A DNA stretch of 64,000 nucleotides from Anaeropeptidivorans aminofermentans (lineage in GTDB: Bacteria; Bacillota; Clostridia; Lachnospirales; UBA5962), in contig NZ_OW711693.1 of assembly GCF_940670685.1 (NCBI RefSeq), forward strand, positions 1,178,001 to 1,242,000. Reading direction: 5' to 3'. This document shows positions 8,519-16,189 of this stretch, piece after piece; within the stretch, counting starts at the first letter, position 1; the number at the start of each line of letters is the position of its first letter. The position numbers were made by a program, and so were the translations under genes. The notes under the pieces are model-generated. The model saw nothing but the letters and a program-made list of their open reading frames with translations. It was not told the DNA's origin and did no database searches.

Positions 8519-8740
8519 TTTTATTCCTCCAACATAGTAATGTTTATTTATTCTATTCTTATAAATTTTTTTTGTGATTTTATAGTAGAAGAAATTTAAT
8601 TTTAACCTGGAATTTTGTCAACAGAGTGGTATCATTTAAGTAACTGGGGTATTTAATAATTAAACAAGAAGCCGAAGTGCTAAAAATATTGATTTTATTA
8701 TGAACTTGTGATAATCTTAAATACCGTACAGGAAATTAAA

Positions 8741-8779
8741 ATGGGGGGATTTTGGGAAAATTTTCTTTTTTACTTATAA
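8741..8779 (+). CDS. Possible short upstream ORF before mntP
   Basis: An ATG at 8741 opens a 12-codon frame (MGGFWENFLFYL) ending before the mntP start in another frame. Its GGGGGGA directly follows the ATG and is more likely a ribosome site or chance. No recognisable RNA motif supports regulation, so this is a weak call. Confidence 0.2.
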   Translation: MGGFWENFLFYL

Positions 8780-8802
8780 AAAACGGTTTGGGAGTGTTTA
8801 AA

Positions 8803-9378
8803 TTGAGCTTACTTGAAATCATGCTCACTTCTATTGCCCTGGCAATGGACGCATTTGCCGTTTCTATTTCAAGCGGTATGTGCATTAGGGATTTCAAGCT
8901 AAATCATGGATTAAGGTTCGGCTTGTATTTTGGTTTTTTTCAGTTTAGTATGGCCGTATTAGGATTTTTTCTTGCTTTTTCATATGCAGGCTACATAAGG
9001 AGCTTCGACCACTGGATAGCGTTTATTCTTCTTGGCGTAATCGGCGGAAAGATGATATATGAAACATTTAAAGAAGAGGAGCTTGAATGCGACGTTCTAT
9101 CTGACGCTGTAATGAACTTTAAGAATATGATTATGCTGTCTATTGCTACAAGTATAGACGCCATGGCTGTAGGAGTAAGTTTTGCCTTCCTTGAGGTAAA
9201 TATATGGGATTCTGCGGCTTCCATCGGCATTGTAACCTTTGTGCTTTCCTTTGCAGGAGGGTTCATAGGGAACAAAATAGGCGGCTTTTTTCATAAAGAA
9301 ACTCAAAGAATAGGAGGGGTTGTACTGATATTTATAGGACTAAAAATATTAATAGAGCACTTAAGTATAGGGGGGTAA
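8803..9378 (+). CDS. mntP: Manganese efflux pump MntP
   Basis: A small six-helix membrane protein of 191 residues that exports Mn(II). The two signature segments IALAMDAFAVSIS and IATSIDAMAVGVSFAFL, with paired acidic residues in the membrane, identify the family. The start is taken at TTG 8803, because GGAG lies 8 bp upstream and this gives the family-typical 15 residues before MDAFA. An alternative TTG at 8752 would add 17 residues. I looked for the yybP-ykoY manganese riboswitch upstream and did not find a convincing one. The gene ends 5 bp before the formate/nitrite channel gene, suggesting a two-gene operon ending at the 10168 terminator. Confidence 0.9.
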   Translation: MSLLEIMLTSIALAMDAFAVSISSGMCIRDFKLNHGLRFGLYFGFFQFSMAVLGFFLAFSYAGYIRSFDHWIAFILLGVIGGKMIYETFKEEELECDVLSDAVMNFKNMIMLSIATSIDAMAVGVSFAFLEVNIWDSAASIGIVTFVLSFAGGFIGNKIGGFFHKETQRIGGVVLIFIGLKILIEHLSIGG

Positions 9379-9383
9379 TATCT

Positions 9384-10157
9384 TTGTATAGGGAAGACTA
9401 TCTTACGCTGGCGGAAGCGGCTAAGAAAAAAGTAGTATTTTTAAAAAATAATCCTGCAGGTTATTTTGTATCATCTATGCTTGCAGGTATTTATGTTGGT
9501 TTTGCGATGCTTTTCATTTATATCATTGGCGGAAACCTCGATGGGGCGGGGATATCAAAGGTAATAATGGGAGCATCATTTCCTGTGGCTTTAAGCCTTG
9601 TTCTTATGGCAGGCTCAGAGCTTTTTACAGGAAACAACATGGCTATGACAGCAGGTGTATTGGAAAAAAAGGTAAAAACTAAAGACGCTCTTTACTTATG
9701 GTTTGTATGCTATTTAGGAAACTTTGCCGGTTCTATCCTTCTTGCCGTAATTTTCTGCTCAGGCGGCTACGCTACGGGAAAAGTAGGCGTATTCTTAGCG
9801 GAAGGTGCTTTAAGCAAAATGAGCCATGGGTCTCTTGAGCTTTTTTGCAGAGGAATCCTTTGTAACATCCTTGTTTGCGCCGCCGTATGGTGTTTTTATA
9901 AGCTGAAAACTGAAAGCGGCAAGCTGATTATGATTTTCTGGTGTATTTTCGCATTTATAACAAGTGGATATGAGCACAGCGTTGCAAACATGACACTTTT
10001 TACGGCGGCTCTTATAAGCCCCAACGGTGTTGCGGTAACGCCAGCCCTTGCTTTCCATAATTTACTTTTTGTTACTTTGGGAAATATTGTAGGCGGGGTT
10101 GTATTCTTAGGAGTCGCCTATTACATAATATCGAAAGAGCCTGGTAAAAAGGCTTAA
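9384..10157 (+). CDS. Formate/nitrite transporter family channel
   Basis: A 257-residue inner-membrane protein of the FNT family (FocA/NirC/HSC), pentameric channels for small monovalent anions such as formate, nitrite or hydrosulfide. Visible hallmarks are the PAGYFVSSMLAGIYVGF first helix, GSELFTGNNMAMT after helix 2, and GYEHSVANM with the conserved channel His. The GNIVGGVVF motif closes the last helix. It starts with TTG at 9384 behind GGGGGG and is probably translated together with mntP. Substrate cannot be fixed by eye; in a fermenting anaerobe formate export is the simplest guess. Confidence 0.88.
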   Translation: MYREDYLTLAEAAKKKVVFLKNNPAGYFVSSMLAGIYVGFAMLFIYIIGGNLDGAGISKVIMGASFPVALSLVLMAGSELFTGNNMAMTAGVLEKKVKTKDALYLWFVCYLGNFAGSILLAVIFCSGGYATGKVGVFLAEGALSKMSHGSLELFCRGILCNILVCAAVWCFYKLKTESGKLIMIFWCIFAFITSGYEHSVANMTLFTAALISPNGVAVTPALAFHNLLFVTLGNIVGGVVFLGVAYYIISKEPGKKA

Positions 10158-10167
10158 AAACAGGTTT

Positions 10168-10205
10168 CGCAAAAGCAGCCAAGGGCTGCTTTTGCGAGTT
10201 TTTAT
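10168..10205 (+). terminator. Terminator of the mntP-FNT operon
   Basis: A 13-bp perfect stem, CGCAAAAGCAGCC with GGCTGCTTTTGCG, is followed by GAGTTTTT. Confidence 0.88.
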
Positions 10206-10314
10206 CTGCCGCCAATATTTAACCCACAAAGGAGCAAAGCACTCTTTGCAGCTTAAAGTCTGGGCTTTTAGAGCTATTATACCATGAGCATAATTTTGTT
10301 CATATTATACCTTT

Positions 10315-10339
10315 AGCATCTCATTGAGATGCTTTTTTT
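10315..10339 (+). terminator. Orphan intrinsic terminator
   Basis: AGCATCTC and GAGATGCT form an 8-bp stem with a 3-nt loop and then seven T. No gene is visible between this and the preceding operon terminator, so it ends either read-through or an unseen short transcript from 10206-10314. Confidence 0.8.
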
Positions 10340-10371
10340 AACTGGCAATGACTGCCTTTGATGAATTCAAA

Positions 10372-10400
10372 TTGACAGTTTTATATGAAAATGCTATACT
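10372..10400 (+). promoter_or_regulatory. Promoter of the MutS2-like gene leader
   Basis: A perfect TTGACA (10372-10377), a 17-bp spacer and TATACT (10395-10400). This strong sigma-A promoter lies about 560 bp before the MutS2-like start, so the transcript has a very long 5' leader. Confidence 0.88.
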
Positions 10401-10427
10401 TTAAAAAAACTTAAAGGGTGTGTATTG

Positions 10428-10463
10428 ATGTCGGTTCTGTCTGTAATGGTGGAAATCAACTAA
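10428..10463 (+). CDS. Putative 11-residue leader peptide
   Basis: ATG at 10428 opens the frame MSVLSVMVEIN followed by TAA. It starts about 21 bp after the expected transcription start and has an AAGGGTG site 8 bp upstream. It is followed by competing hairpins and intrinsic terminators before the MutS2-like gene. This is the layout of translation-sensing attenuators (erm, vmlR-like ABC-F, hflXr leaders). The peptide itself is not a known sequence to me. Confidence 0.55.
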   Translation: MSVLSVMVEIN

Positions 10464-10487
10464 ATAGACGCTGATTAATTTAATATA

Positions 10488-10580
10488 AGTAAAACTTTTC
10501 AAATTTTACTCTGTTAAGCTTAATTGGCGCAGTTGAAAAAGTGTAAGGGCATAGAATGCTTTTTTTGTATTACACTTTTA
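10488..10580 (+). promoter_or_regulatory. Competing hairpins and terminator T1 in the MutS2-like leader
   Basis: Three segments can pair in exclusive ways. ACTTTTCAA (near 10493) can pair with TTGAAAAAGT (10533-10542). The latter, extended to GTGTAA, can instead pair with TTACACTTTT (10570-10579). Inside the second helix a small GCAT/ATGC hairpin followed by seven T (10549-10566) could terminate transcription. The arrangement suits an attenuator. Confidence 0.55.
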
Positions 10581-10624
10581 CAGAACATACCTAACAGACT
10601 GCTTCAATACCTTAAATAATCGGT

Positions 10625-10656
10625 GCGTGGTAAGGTGTTATTGCCGCGTATTTTTT
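10625..10656 (+). terminator. Leader terminator T2
   Basis: GCGTGGTAA and TTGCCGCGT pair over nine positions (some G-T) around a 7-nt loop and are followed by ATTTTTT. It lies within the 5' leader of the MutS2-like gene. Confidence 0.65.
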
Positions 10657-10690
10657 ATATAATAAATTATTCTGCAAACAATTAAGATAC

Positions 10691-10727
10691 CCTTAAAAAT
10701 ACTTAAGTTTTTTAAGTTATTTTTAGG
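10691..10727 (+). other. AT-rich hairpin in the MutS2-like leader
   Basis: CCTTAAAAATACTTAA pairs with TTAAGTTATTTTTAGG around a short loop, with one bulged base. It may be an alternative pairing partner in the leader; no T-run follows. Confidence 0.4.
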
Positions 10728-10769
10728 CATGTTATTATACTATTCCATGTTTTTCCTGCAGATTTAATT

Positions 10770-10828
10770 TGCCCACAGGAGCATTCTGCACTTTTATAGG
10801 TGTAGGTATGTTCTTGTGGGCATTTTTT
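10770..10828 (+). terminator. Leader terminator T3, 130 bp before the MutS2-like start
   Basis: TGCCCACA and TGTGGGCA close a long hairpin with further internal pairing and are followed directly by TTTTTTG. There is no stop codon of a full-length gene in the 600 bp before it, so it can only control read-through into the MutS2-like gene. Confidence 0.85.
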
Positions 10829-10957
10829 GTATTTATGCTTGAATGATACTGAAACGATGGCATTGTTAATTTACTGTACTTTATTTTAAATTTTACCCAG
10901 ATTAGTACTGGTAGAGAAGCAAAAGTAAATTGAACCTATTTTGTAAGGAGATTAAAT

Positions 10958-12886
10958 ATGAATAGTTATAAAACACTTGAATTTGATATAATACTTGAAA
11001 AATTAGCTGAAAAGGCTTTATCAGAAGGCGCAAAGGAAAAATGCCTTAAACTTCGGCCGTCTTTGGCGGAAGAAGAGGCTCTCCGTTTTCTTGATGAAAC
11101 TACCCAGACAAGAAGCATTATAGAGCAGATGGGAAAACCGCCCCTTCCTGTTATGCCGGATCTTGAAAAAATAATAGACTATATTAATATTGAGGCGATG
11201 CTAATGCCGGAGCAGATTGAAAAGGTACTATCCTTTCTTGTATCCTGCAGAAGAATGAAGGAATATTTAAAGTCTGCAGAGGCTACCGAATGCAGTATCG
11301 CCTGGTATGGCGGCAATATAGACGAGCTGCGTTTTCTTGAAGAAGAAATTGAAAAATCCATTTCCAATGGGGCCGTTTCCAATAAGGCATCTTCAAAGCT
11401 TGACAGCATAAGGCGGCAGATAGATATTACCTCAGACCAGATGAAAGAAAAGCTTAACGAGATTTTAAGAAAAAACAAATCATGGTTTTCCGAAAGCTTT
11501 GTGGTTATAAGAAACGGGCATTATACCCTTCCTGTAAAAAGAGAATATAAAAACTATGTTTCCGGTACAGTAATCGAAATATCCAATAAAGGCGGTACGT
11601 GTTTTATTGAACCTTCTTCTATGGAAAAATACCAGTCGAAGCTTTCACTGCTGCAAATAGAAGAAGACAGTGAGGTAAGGCGGATATTGTATTATATTAC
11701 CGGCATCATAAGCGATAATATAAAAGCCATTCAGCTTAATATGGAGACAATAGAGACATTGGATTTTCTTTTCGCTAAGGGTAAGCTTAGTATCTCCATG
11801 AATGCATCTTCCGTGAATATAAATACAGAAAGAAAGATATCCATAATAAACGGAAGACACCCTTTAATTAATGAAGAAGAGGCGGTCCCTTTAAATTTTC
11901 AAATTGAAGGGGAGACAAAAGGCGTGGTTATTACCGGACCCAATACAGGAGGGAAGACCGTCGCATTAAAAACAGTAGGGCTTCTTTCCCTGATGGCCCA
12001 AAGCGGACTCCATGTTCCGGCAGACAGTCAAAGCAGTTTTGCCATGAATAATATCATTATGAGCGATATCGGGGATGGCCAAAGCATTACGGAAAATTTA
12101 TCTACATTTTCGTCTCATATGAAAAAGGTTATTTCAATTTTAAAAGAAATTAACGAGGAATCCTTAGTGCTTATTGACGAGCTGGGTTCAGGAACAGACC
12201 CTGCTGAGGGCATGGGCATTGCCATAGCTGTTTTAGATGCTTTATGCGGGAAAAAATGCAATTTTATTGTGACGACCCATTACCCGGAGGTTAAGGAATA
12301 TGCGGAAAAGACGAAAGGTATTGTAAATGCCAGAATGGCTTTCGATAAAAACAGCCTTATGCCTCTTTACAGACTTGAAATAGGCTTGGCAGGGGAAAGC
12401 TGTGCTTTATATATCGCTGAAAGGCTGGGTATGCCTTCCGGGATACTGAAGCGAGCCTATGAAGAAGCTTATGGAAAAGAAAACAGCAAAGAACATGATT
12501 TTAAAGACAAAGATTGCCATGAGCCTGAAAATGCAGATATACCCAAGATTATCAGAAAAAAGGAAGAAAGGTTTGCTGAACATCTATCATTACCGTCCTT
12601 TACCATAGGTGACAGCGTATTTGTTTACCCTGAAAAGGAAATAGGCATCGTCTATGCTTTATCTGATCATAAGGGAAATGTAGGCGTTCAGGTAAAGGGC
12701 CAGAAAAAGCTTATAAACCATAAACGCATTAAGCTTAATATACCTGCCTCTGAGCTTTATCCCGAAGGATATGATTTTTCAATTATTTTTGATACGGTTG
12801 AAAATAGAAAATCAAGGCATATTTTAGAAAAGCGCCATGAAGAAGGCAGAATTATAATCCTTGAAGAAGGAGACAAAGAAATATAA
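10958..12886 (+). CDS. MutS2-like ATPase lacking the Smr domain
   Basis: A 642-residue protein of the MutS2 branch. The N-terminal clamp/lever region covers about residues 1-290. The ABC-type ATPase has Walker A GPNTGGKT at 327-334, Walker B LVLIDELGSGTDP at 403-415 and THYPE near 441. A KOW-like beta segment follows at about 555-600 (GDSVFVYPEKEIGIVYAL). Canonical MutS2 is about 780-790 residues and ends in an Smr nuclease domain; here the protein stops about 40 residues after KOW, with no Smr motif. MutS2 of Bacillus acts on collided ribosomes. With the attenuator-type leader upstream, a ribosome-rescue or antibiotic-response role is plausible but inferred. AAGGAG lies 9 bp before the ATG. 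Confidence 0.85.
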   Translation: MNSYKTLEFDIILEKLAEKALSEGAKEKCLKLRPSLAEEEALRFLDETTQTRSIIEQMGKPPLPVMPDLEKIIDYINIEAMLMPEQIEKVLSFLVSCRRMKEYLKSAEATECSIAWYGGNIDELRFLEEEIEKSISNGAVSNKASSKLDSIRRQIDITSDQMKEKLNEILRKNKSWFSESFVVIRNGHYTLPVKREYKNYVSGTVIEISNKGGTCFIEPSSMEKYQSKLSLLQIEEDSEVRRILYYITGIISDNIKAIQLNMETIETLDFLFAKGKLSISMNASSVNINTERKISIINGRHPLINEEEAVPLNFQIEGETKGVVITGPNTGGKTVALKTVGLLSLMAQSGLHVPADSQSSFAMNNIIMSDIGDGQSITENLSTFSSHMKKVISILKEINEESLVLIDELGSGTDPAEGMGIAIAVLDALCGKKCNFIVTTHYPEVKEYAEKTKGIVNARMAFDKNSLMPLYRLEIGLAGESCALYIAERLGMPSGILKRAYEEAYGKENSKEHDFKDKDCHEPENADIPKIIRKKEERFAEHLSLPSFTIGDSVFVYPEKEIGIVYALSDHKGNVGVQVKGQKKLINHKRIKLNIPASELYPEGYDFSIIFDTVENRKSRHILEKRHEEGRIIILEEGDKEI

Positions 12887-12892
12887 CAGCAA

Positions 12893-12928
12893 AAGTCCCC
12901 CGACAGCGTATAGCATATCGAGGGACTT
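12893..12928 (+). terminator. Weak hairpin after the MutS2-like gene
   Basis: AAGTCCC and GGGACTT pair over 7 bp around a 22-nt loop. A proper T-run is missing, so termination efficiency is uncertain. Confidence 0.45.
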
Positions 12929-12947
12929 CATTATGGTTAATTTTAAT

Positions 12948-13096
12948 AAGTTAAGGGTCTTTAATTAAATAAGGCATAAGGCCAATAAGAAATTGAAGAA
13001 CATTATTGGATTTTGTCATACTTAAAAATATTTATTTATAAGAAATAATTTTGTTATTTTAAGGAATATGCCTTATATAAAGACCCGGACTTATTA
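12948..13096. repeat. Long imperfect palindrome between MutS2-like and SASP genes
   Basis: The left arm GGGTCTTTA...AAATAAGGCATA mirrors the right arm TATGCCTTATATAAAGACCC about 90 bp later, with outer TAAG/CTTA ends. The structure resembles a miniature inverted-repeat element, but its ends differ from families A, B and C. Confidence 0.5.
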
Positions 13097-13125
13097 TATT
13101 TATATATTAATCTAATAGGCCCAGA

Positions 13126-13344
13126 CTATTTTCCTGCCATCTGTCTTTTCTGAGCATCAATCATCTTCTTAACCATATATCCGCCAACGTAACCGTTTTG
13201 AGCTGAAGTTAAATCTCCATTGTATCCCTGCTTAAGAGGAACACCGATTTCGTTTGCAACCTCATACTTGAACTGATCAAGAGCGGCTCTAGCTTCAGGT
13301 ACAGAATTTTTGCTGTTTGTACTTGGTATATTCGGTATATTCAT
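13126..13344 (-). CDS. Alpha/beta-type small acid-soluble spore protein
   Basis: A 72-residue SASP, a DNA-coating spore protein that protects DNA in the forespore and is digested at germination. The YEVANEIGV block holds the GPR protease site region, and the GYNGDLTSAQNGYVGGYMVKKMI block is the conserved DNA-binding half. The ATG at 13344 is chosen because GGAGG lies 8 bp upstream; a GTG nine bases earlier sits inside the ribosome site. A sigma-G promoter would be expected but I could not place one firmly. This gene shows that the organism, or a close ancestor, sporulates. Confidence 0.93.
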   Translation of the reverse strand: MNIPNIPSTNSKNSVPEARAALDQFKYEVANEIGVPLKQGYNGDLTSAQNGYVGGYMVKKMIDAQKRQMAGK

Positions 13345-13405
13345 TATATTCACCTCCTCAATAGTATTATTAACTTAAGAAGGCAATATATTCTGGAAAA
13401 AATTA

Positions 13406-13924
13406 TTAATATTTGGCGTTGATATAGTGATCTATTTTTGAGATTCTAATTTTTTCGTCAAAAACCCGTTCCCTCCGTAAAAGACTAAGGATTGAATCGT
13501 TTGCAGAATGCAGTATCATGTCATAATCTTCCATAATGATTTCAAAAAGTTTTCCCTTTAAGTACGAGCTTCTTACTTTAATGAAATAAGCGTCGATACC
13601 TCTAAAATCTAAAAGCTCAAGAGTTTTCCTGGTGGCAAAGTCCTTTTTGTCATAATAATATTTTACTTTTTCAAGATAAAGATTTTTATGTTCATAGTCG
13701 GAATAAGTATGGCTTATCATTTTGGCACTTTTGGCTTTGGCGTTAAAATATTGGTAATTAAAAAGGCATTTCTCTATAGAATCCAAATATTTAAAAGGCT
13801 TTTCTCTAAGGCTTAAAACGGCATCAAGGTTTTTATTCAAATATTCATGCTTATTCATATCGCCTTTAATATACTGGTCTATCAGGTCCTGCCTGTATTT
13901 AAAGTATTTTTCAAGTTCGTTCAA
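13406..13924 (-). CDS. Conserved-looking protein of unknown function
   Basis: A 172-residue soluble protein, predicted largely helical, rich in Tyr, Lys and Asp. There is no signal peptide, membrane segment or cofactor motif. The N-terminal half starts MNELEKYFKYRQDLIDQYIKG, and the C-terminal half carries a FRGIDAYFIKVRSSYLKGKLFEI stretch that reads as an amphipathic strand-helix unit. I do not recognise the family with certainty. It lies upstream of the SASP gene on the same strand with a 61-bp gap and diverges from the gene at 14029, sharing a 104-bp promoter region. GAGGGTG lies 6 bp before the ATG. A sporulation link is only positional. Confidence 0.7.
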   Translation of the reverse strand: MNELEKYFKYRQDLIDQYIKGDMNKHEYLNKNLDAVLSLREKPFKYLDSIEKCLFNYQYFNAKAKSAKMISHTYSDYEHKNLYLEKVKYYYDKKDFATRKTLELLDFRGIDAYFIKVRSSYLKGKLFEIIMEDYDMILHSANDSILSLLRRERVFDEKIRISKIDHYINAKY

Positions 13925-14028
13925 GATTTCACCCTCTGTACGATAGCATTAATTGCCAGTGAAATTTAATGATATTTCATATATAATTATAACAGATTTC
14001 AATTATTATTCAAAGGGCAGGTTCTGGC

Positions 14029-14445
14029 ATGGAATATACGTTTTTAGACTATTTTAACGAAGTATTGTCTATTCGGCTAAAAGAAATTGATATTTTAATA
14101 AAATGTAATGAAACTATATCCATAGGCAAGGTATCTGAGCTTTTGGATATTTCGGAAAGAGAGATTATGAAAATCTCTGCCCCCGAAGATGACTTTATTG
14201 AAGCAAAAGAAATTCTGCATATTATGGAGGAAGGTTCCTCTGAAATATGCCTCATGTATCAAAGGGAAATAGAATGCAATTCTCCTTACATATATTCTGC
14301 GGAAGAAATAGCTTATATATACGGCTTTGATTTGCCGAAAGTGAAAGAAGCCATGGAAAAAAACGACATTAAGGCCGTAACATGGCAGGTTCTTCCTTTT
14401 GTATTTTCATTAATACCTTATAATCAAAATGCCATGAAAAAGTAA
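14029..14445 (+). CDS. Small protein of unknown function, helix-turn-helix-like
   Basis: A 138-residue soluble protein that I cannot assign. Two segments look like helix-turn-helix units: SIGKVSELLDISEREIMKI (about 31-49) and AEEIAYIYGFDLPKVKEAM (about 92-110), each with the small residue-turn-hydrophobic spacing. It could therefore be a DNA-binding or adaptor protein. It is transcribed away from the unknown gene ending at 13406. The family C repeat begins immediately after its stop, and no classical terminator lies before that repeat, so the repeat's hairpins may serve as the transcript end. Confidence 0.6.
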   Translation: MEYTFLDYFNEVLSIRLKEIDILIKCNETISIGKVSELLDISEREIMKISAPEDDFIEAKEILHIMEEGSSEICLMYQREIECNSPYIYSAEEIAYIYGFDLPKVKEAMEKNDIKAVTWQVLPFVFSLIPYNQNAMKK

Positions 14446-14449
14446 TTTT

Positions 14450-14550
14450 TATAATAAGTCAAGTTCAAAATAGTTTAATGTAGTTGGAGCTATTTTGAAC
14501 TTGATGTTTCACGCCGTACAGTCAAACGGCTTTTTAAATTGATTGACTGT
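14450..14550. repeat. Palindromic repeat family C, copy 2
   Basis: TCAAGTTCAAAATAG and CTATTTTGAACTTGA form a 15-bp hairpin, and TACAGTCAA with TTGACTGTA forms the second. The order and sequence match copy 1 at 2085-2190. Confidence 0.65.
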
Positions 14551-14574
14551 AAAAAACTTGGATTTTTTAAATTA

Positions 14575-14610
14575 CATTAAAAGGCCCCGGTTAATCAGGG
14601 CCTTTTAATG
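14575..14610. terminator. Palindromic terminator-like hairpin
   Basis: CATTAAAAGGCCC and GGGCCTTTTAATG pair perfectly over 13 bp around a 10-nt loop. A/T tracts within the stem base suggest bidirectional use. Confidence 0.65.
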
Positions 14611-14720
14611 TGTGAAGTATTATGGCGAATTTAAAGTTAACCAGTAGCAAAGCCGTATATTCAGACAGGCTAAAAAATATATTGTTTCTGAAGGAAAGCC
14701 GTGTTTTTATACAAAGCGAA

Positions 14721-14762
14721 CTTAAAAAAGGATACAGGTATAAGCCTGTATCCTTTTTTAAG
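14721..14762. terminator. Strong bidirectional terminator
   Basis: An 18-bp perfect stem, CTTAAAAAAGGATACAGG with its complement, encloses a TATAAG loop. It protects the 3' side of the antiporter gene (-) and of whatever reads in from the + strand. Confidence 0.85.
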
Positions 14763-14827
14763 TGAATATTTTCTTATGATTATCAAACTTGTTTTTTGTT
14801 TGGTAACGATATGCCTTAAGGGAATAG

Positions 14828-14861
14828 ACTTTTGCTGCTTCTTCATAATAAATTTACTATG
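14828..14861. repeat. Half copy of repeat family A
   Basis: Only the right part remains (TTTTGCTGCTTCTTCATAATAAATTTACTAT). It lies just behind the antiporter stop codon. Confidence 0.45.
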
Positions 14862-14877
14862 ATAAACAATGAGAAGG

Positions 14878-16056
14878 TTAAGAAGCCTTCAATAATTTGC
14901 GGTAAGTTAAGTCAACGCCCAGAGCGCCAAGAGGTGCGGTAATTAAAATTGATAAAACAGCTACAGTCAAAACGATTTGGCCGCAGGGTAAACCCATTGC
15001 CAGTGGCAAACCGCCAATGGCCGCCTGTACAGTAGCTTTCGGCATATATGCAATCATGCAAAAAAGCCGCTCTTTAAGTGATAGCCCTGTCTTTAGCAAA
15101 CAAAAGAAAACACCTGTCATACGAAGTGCCAGAACAGAAAAAATAAGTATCATAGATGGCAATCCGGCTGAAAGTGCGTAGCTTACATCAACAGTAGCAC
15201 CAACAAGGACAAATAAGAGAATTTCAGCACCCACCCAAAGCTTTGTGAACTTATTGGATAAGCGTTCAGAAAGTACGGGGTATCTTCTGAAAATCATAGC
15301 GCCCATAGCCATTACTGCAAGCAATCCGGATACAGGAAAAAGATTTTCGGCATATTTCTCAAAGGCAACAAGCAGAAAAGATATGCTTAAAAGGATAATT
15401 ACTTTTGCAGAATCTCGAAAATGCTTTTTTTTGAAGAATATTACTAACAAATAGCCTATTAAGCTTCCAATCAAAGCACCCGTAATAATAGACACGGGTA
15501 TTTTGGCAAAGCTTATGGCAGAAATATTGCCGCCGGTGGCTAATGATGTAAAGGAAGTAAAAAGCACAATTACAAAAACATCATCAACGGAAGCTCCAGC
15601 CATAATAAGTTGAGGAATACTATTATTAATACCGTATCCTTCTTCCATAAGCTTTAGCATTCTTGGAACTATTACAGCGGGGGAGACAGCCGCAATGACA
15701 GAACCCATTATTGCAGCTTCAAGGTAAGAAATTCCCAATAAAGGCGGTGCCAACAACACTGTTCCTGCAATTTCAAAGCATGCTGGAACGAAGCACATGA
15801 GCATTGCTGGGCGGCCTACTTTCTTCAAATCCTCAATGTTTAATGAAAGCCCTGCTCTCGTCAATATGATTATAAGGGCAAGCTGTCGTAAATCAGCAGA
15901 TATAGAAAGTATTGAATTATCTAAAAGGTTTAGCAAATAAGGTCCAAGGATTATTCCAGTAAGCAGTAGTCCTATAAGATTTGGAAGCTTTAGTTTTTGA
16001 AAGACTGAACCAAGAAGCAAACCTAAAAGAAAGATAAAAGCAAGACTAGTAAGCAT
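14878..16056 (-). CDS. Cation/proton antiporter family protein, fluoride-controlled
   Basis: A 392-residue integral membrane protein with about 11-13 helices, of the CPA (NhaP/Kef-like) superfamily. Family-like features are LLLTGIILGPYLL in the first repeat, LRQLALIIILTRAGLSL, and SVIAAVSPAVIVPRML and AGASVDDVFVIVLF with the membrane Asp pair. The start is placed at ATG 16056 because GGGGG lies 9 bp upstream. A fluoride riboswitch with its own terminator controls it. Fluoride riboswitches are known to govern fluoride exporters (CrcB/Fluc, CLC-F) and some antiporter-type genes, so a role in fluoride resistance is a reasonable inference. It is monocistronic. Confidence 0.88.
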   Translation of the reverse strand: MLTSLAFIFLLGLLLGSVFQKLKLPNLIGLLLTGIILGPYLLNLLDNSILSISADLRQLALIIILTRAGLSLNIEDLKKVGRPAMLMCFVPACFEIAGTVLLAPPLLGISYLEAAIMGSVIAAVSPAVIVPRMLKLMEEGYGINNSIPQLIMAGASVDDVFVIVLFTSFTSLATGGNISAISFAKIPVSIITGALIGSLIGYLLVIFFKKKHFRDSAKVIILLSISFLLVAFEKYAENLFPVSGLLAVMAMGAMIFRRYPVLSERLSNKFTKLWVGAEILLFVLVGATVDVSYALSAGLPSMILIFSVLALRMTGVFFCLLKTGLSLKERLFCMIAYMPKATVQAAIGGLPLAMGLPCGQIVLTVAVLSILITAPLGALGVDLTYRKLLKAS

Positions 16057-16095
16057 AAATATTCCCCCTAAAGTTTGTTTTGCCGCAAAAAACAA

Positions 16096-16185
16096 AAAGC
16101 TGATACCTTCTGCGACAATTTATCACAGAAGTCATCAGCTTAATAAGCGGTTTTGGCAATTGCCATGGGAGAACTTCATTCCCAG
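16096..16185 (-). promoter_or_regulatory. Fluoride riboswitch (crcB motif)
   Basis: On the minus strand the aptamer reads GGGAATGAAGTTCTCCC, a linker with a TGGCAATTGCCA palindrome, AACCGC, and GCTGATGACTTCTG. This matches the fluoride aptamer order: P1 hairpin with GAAGT in its loop, the AA-CYGC strand, then GCUGAUG followed by a strand that pairs back with the loop as a pseudoknot. The 3' part, AAGCTGATGACTTCTG, can alternatively pair with CAGAAGGTATCAGCTT and form a terminator followed by TTTTGTTTTTT. Fluoride binding would therefore favour read-through. Confidence 0.9.
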
Positions 16186-16189
16186 AGAA

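Noticed and set aside
8519-8802. yybP-ykoY manganese riboswitch before mntP
   Set aside because: The conserved loops of that aptamer could not be found on the plus strand.
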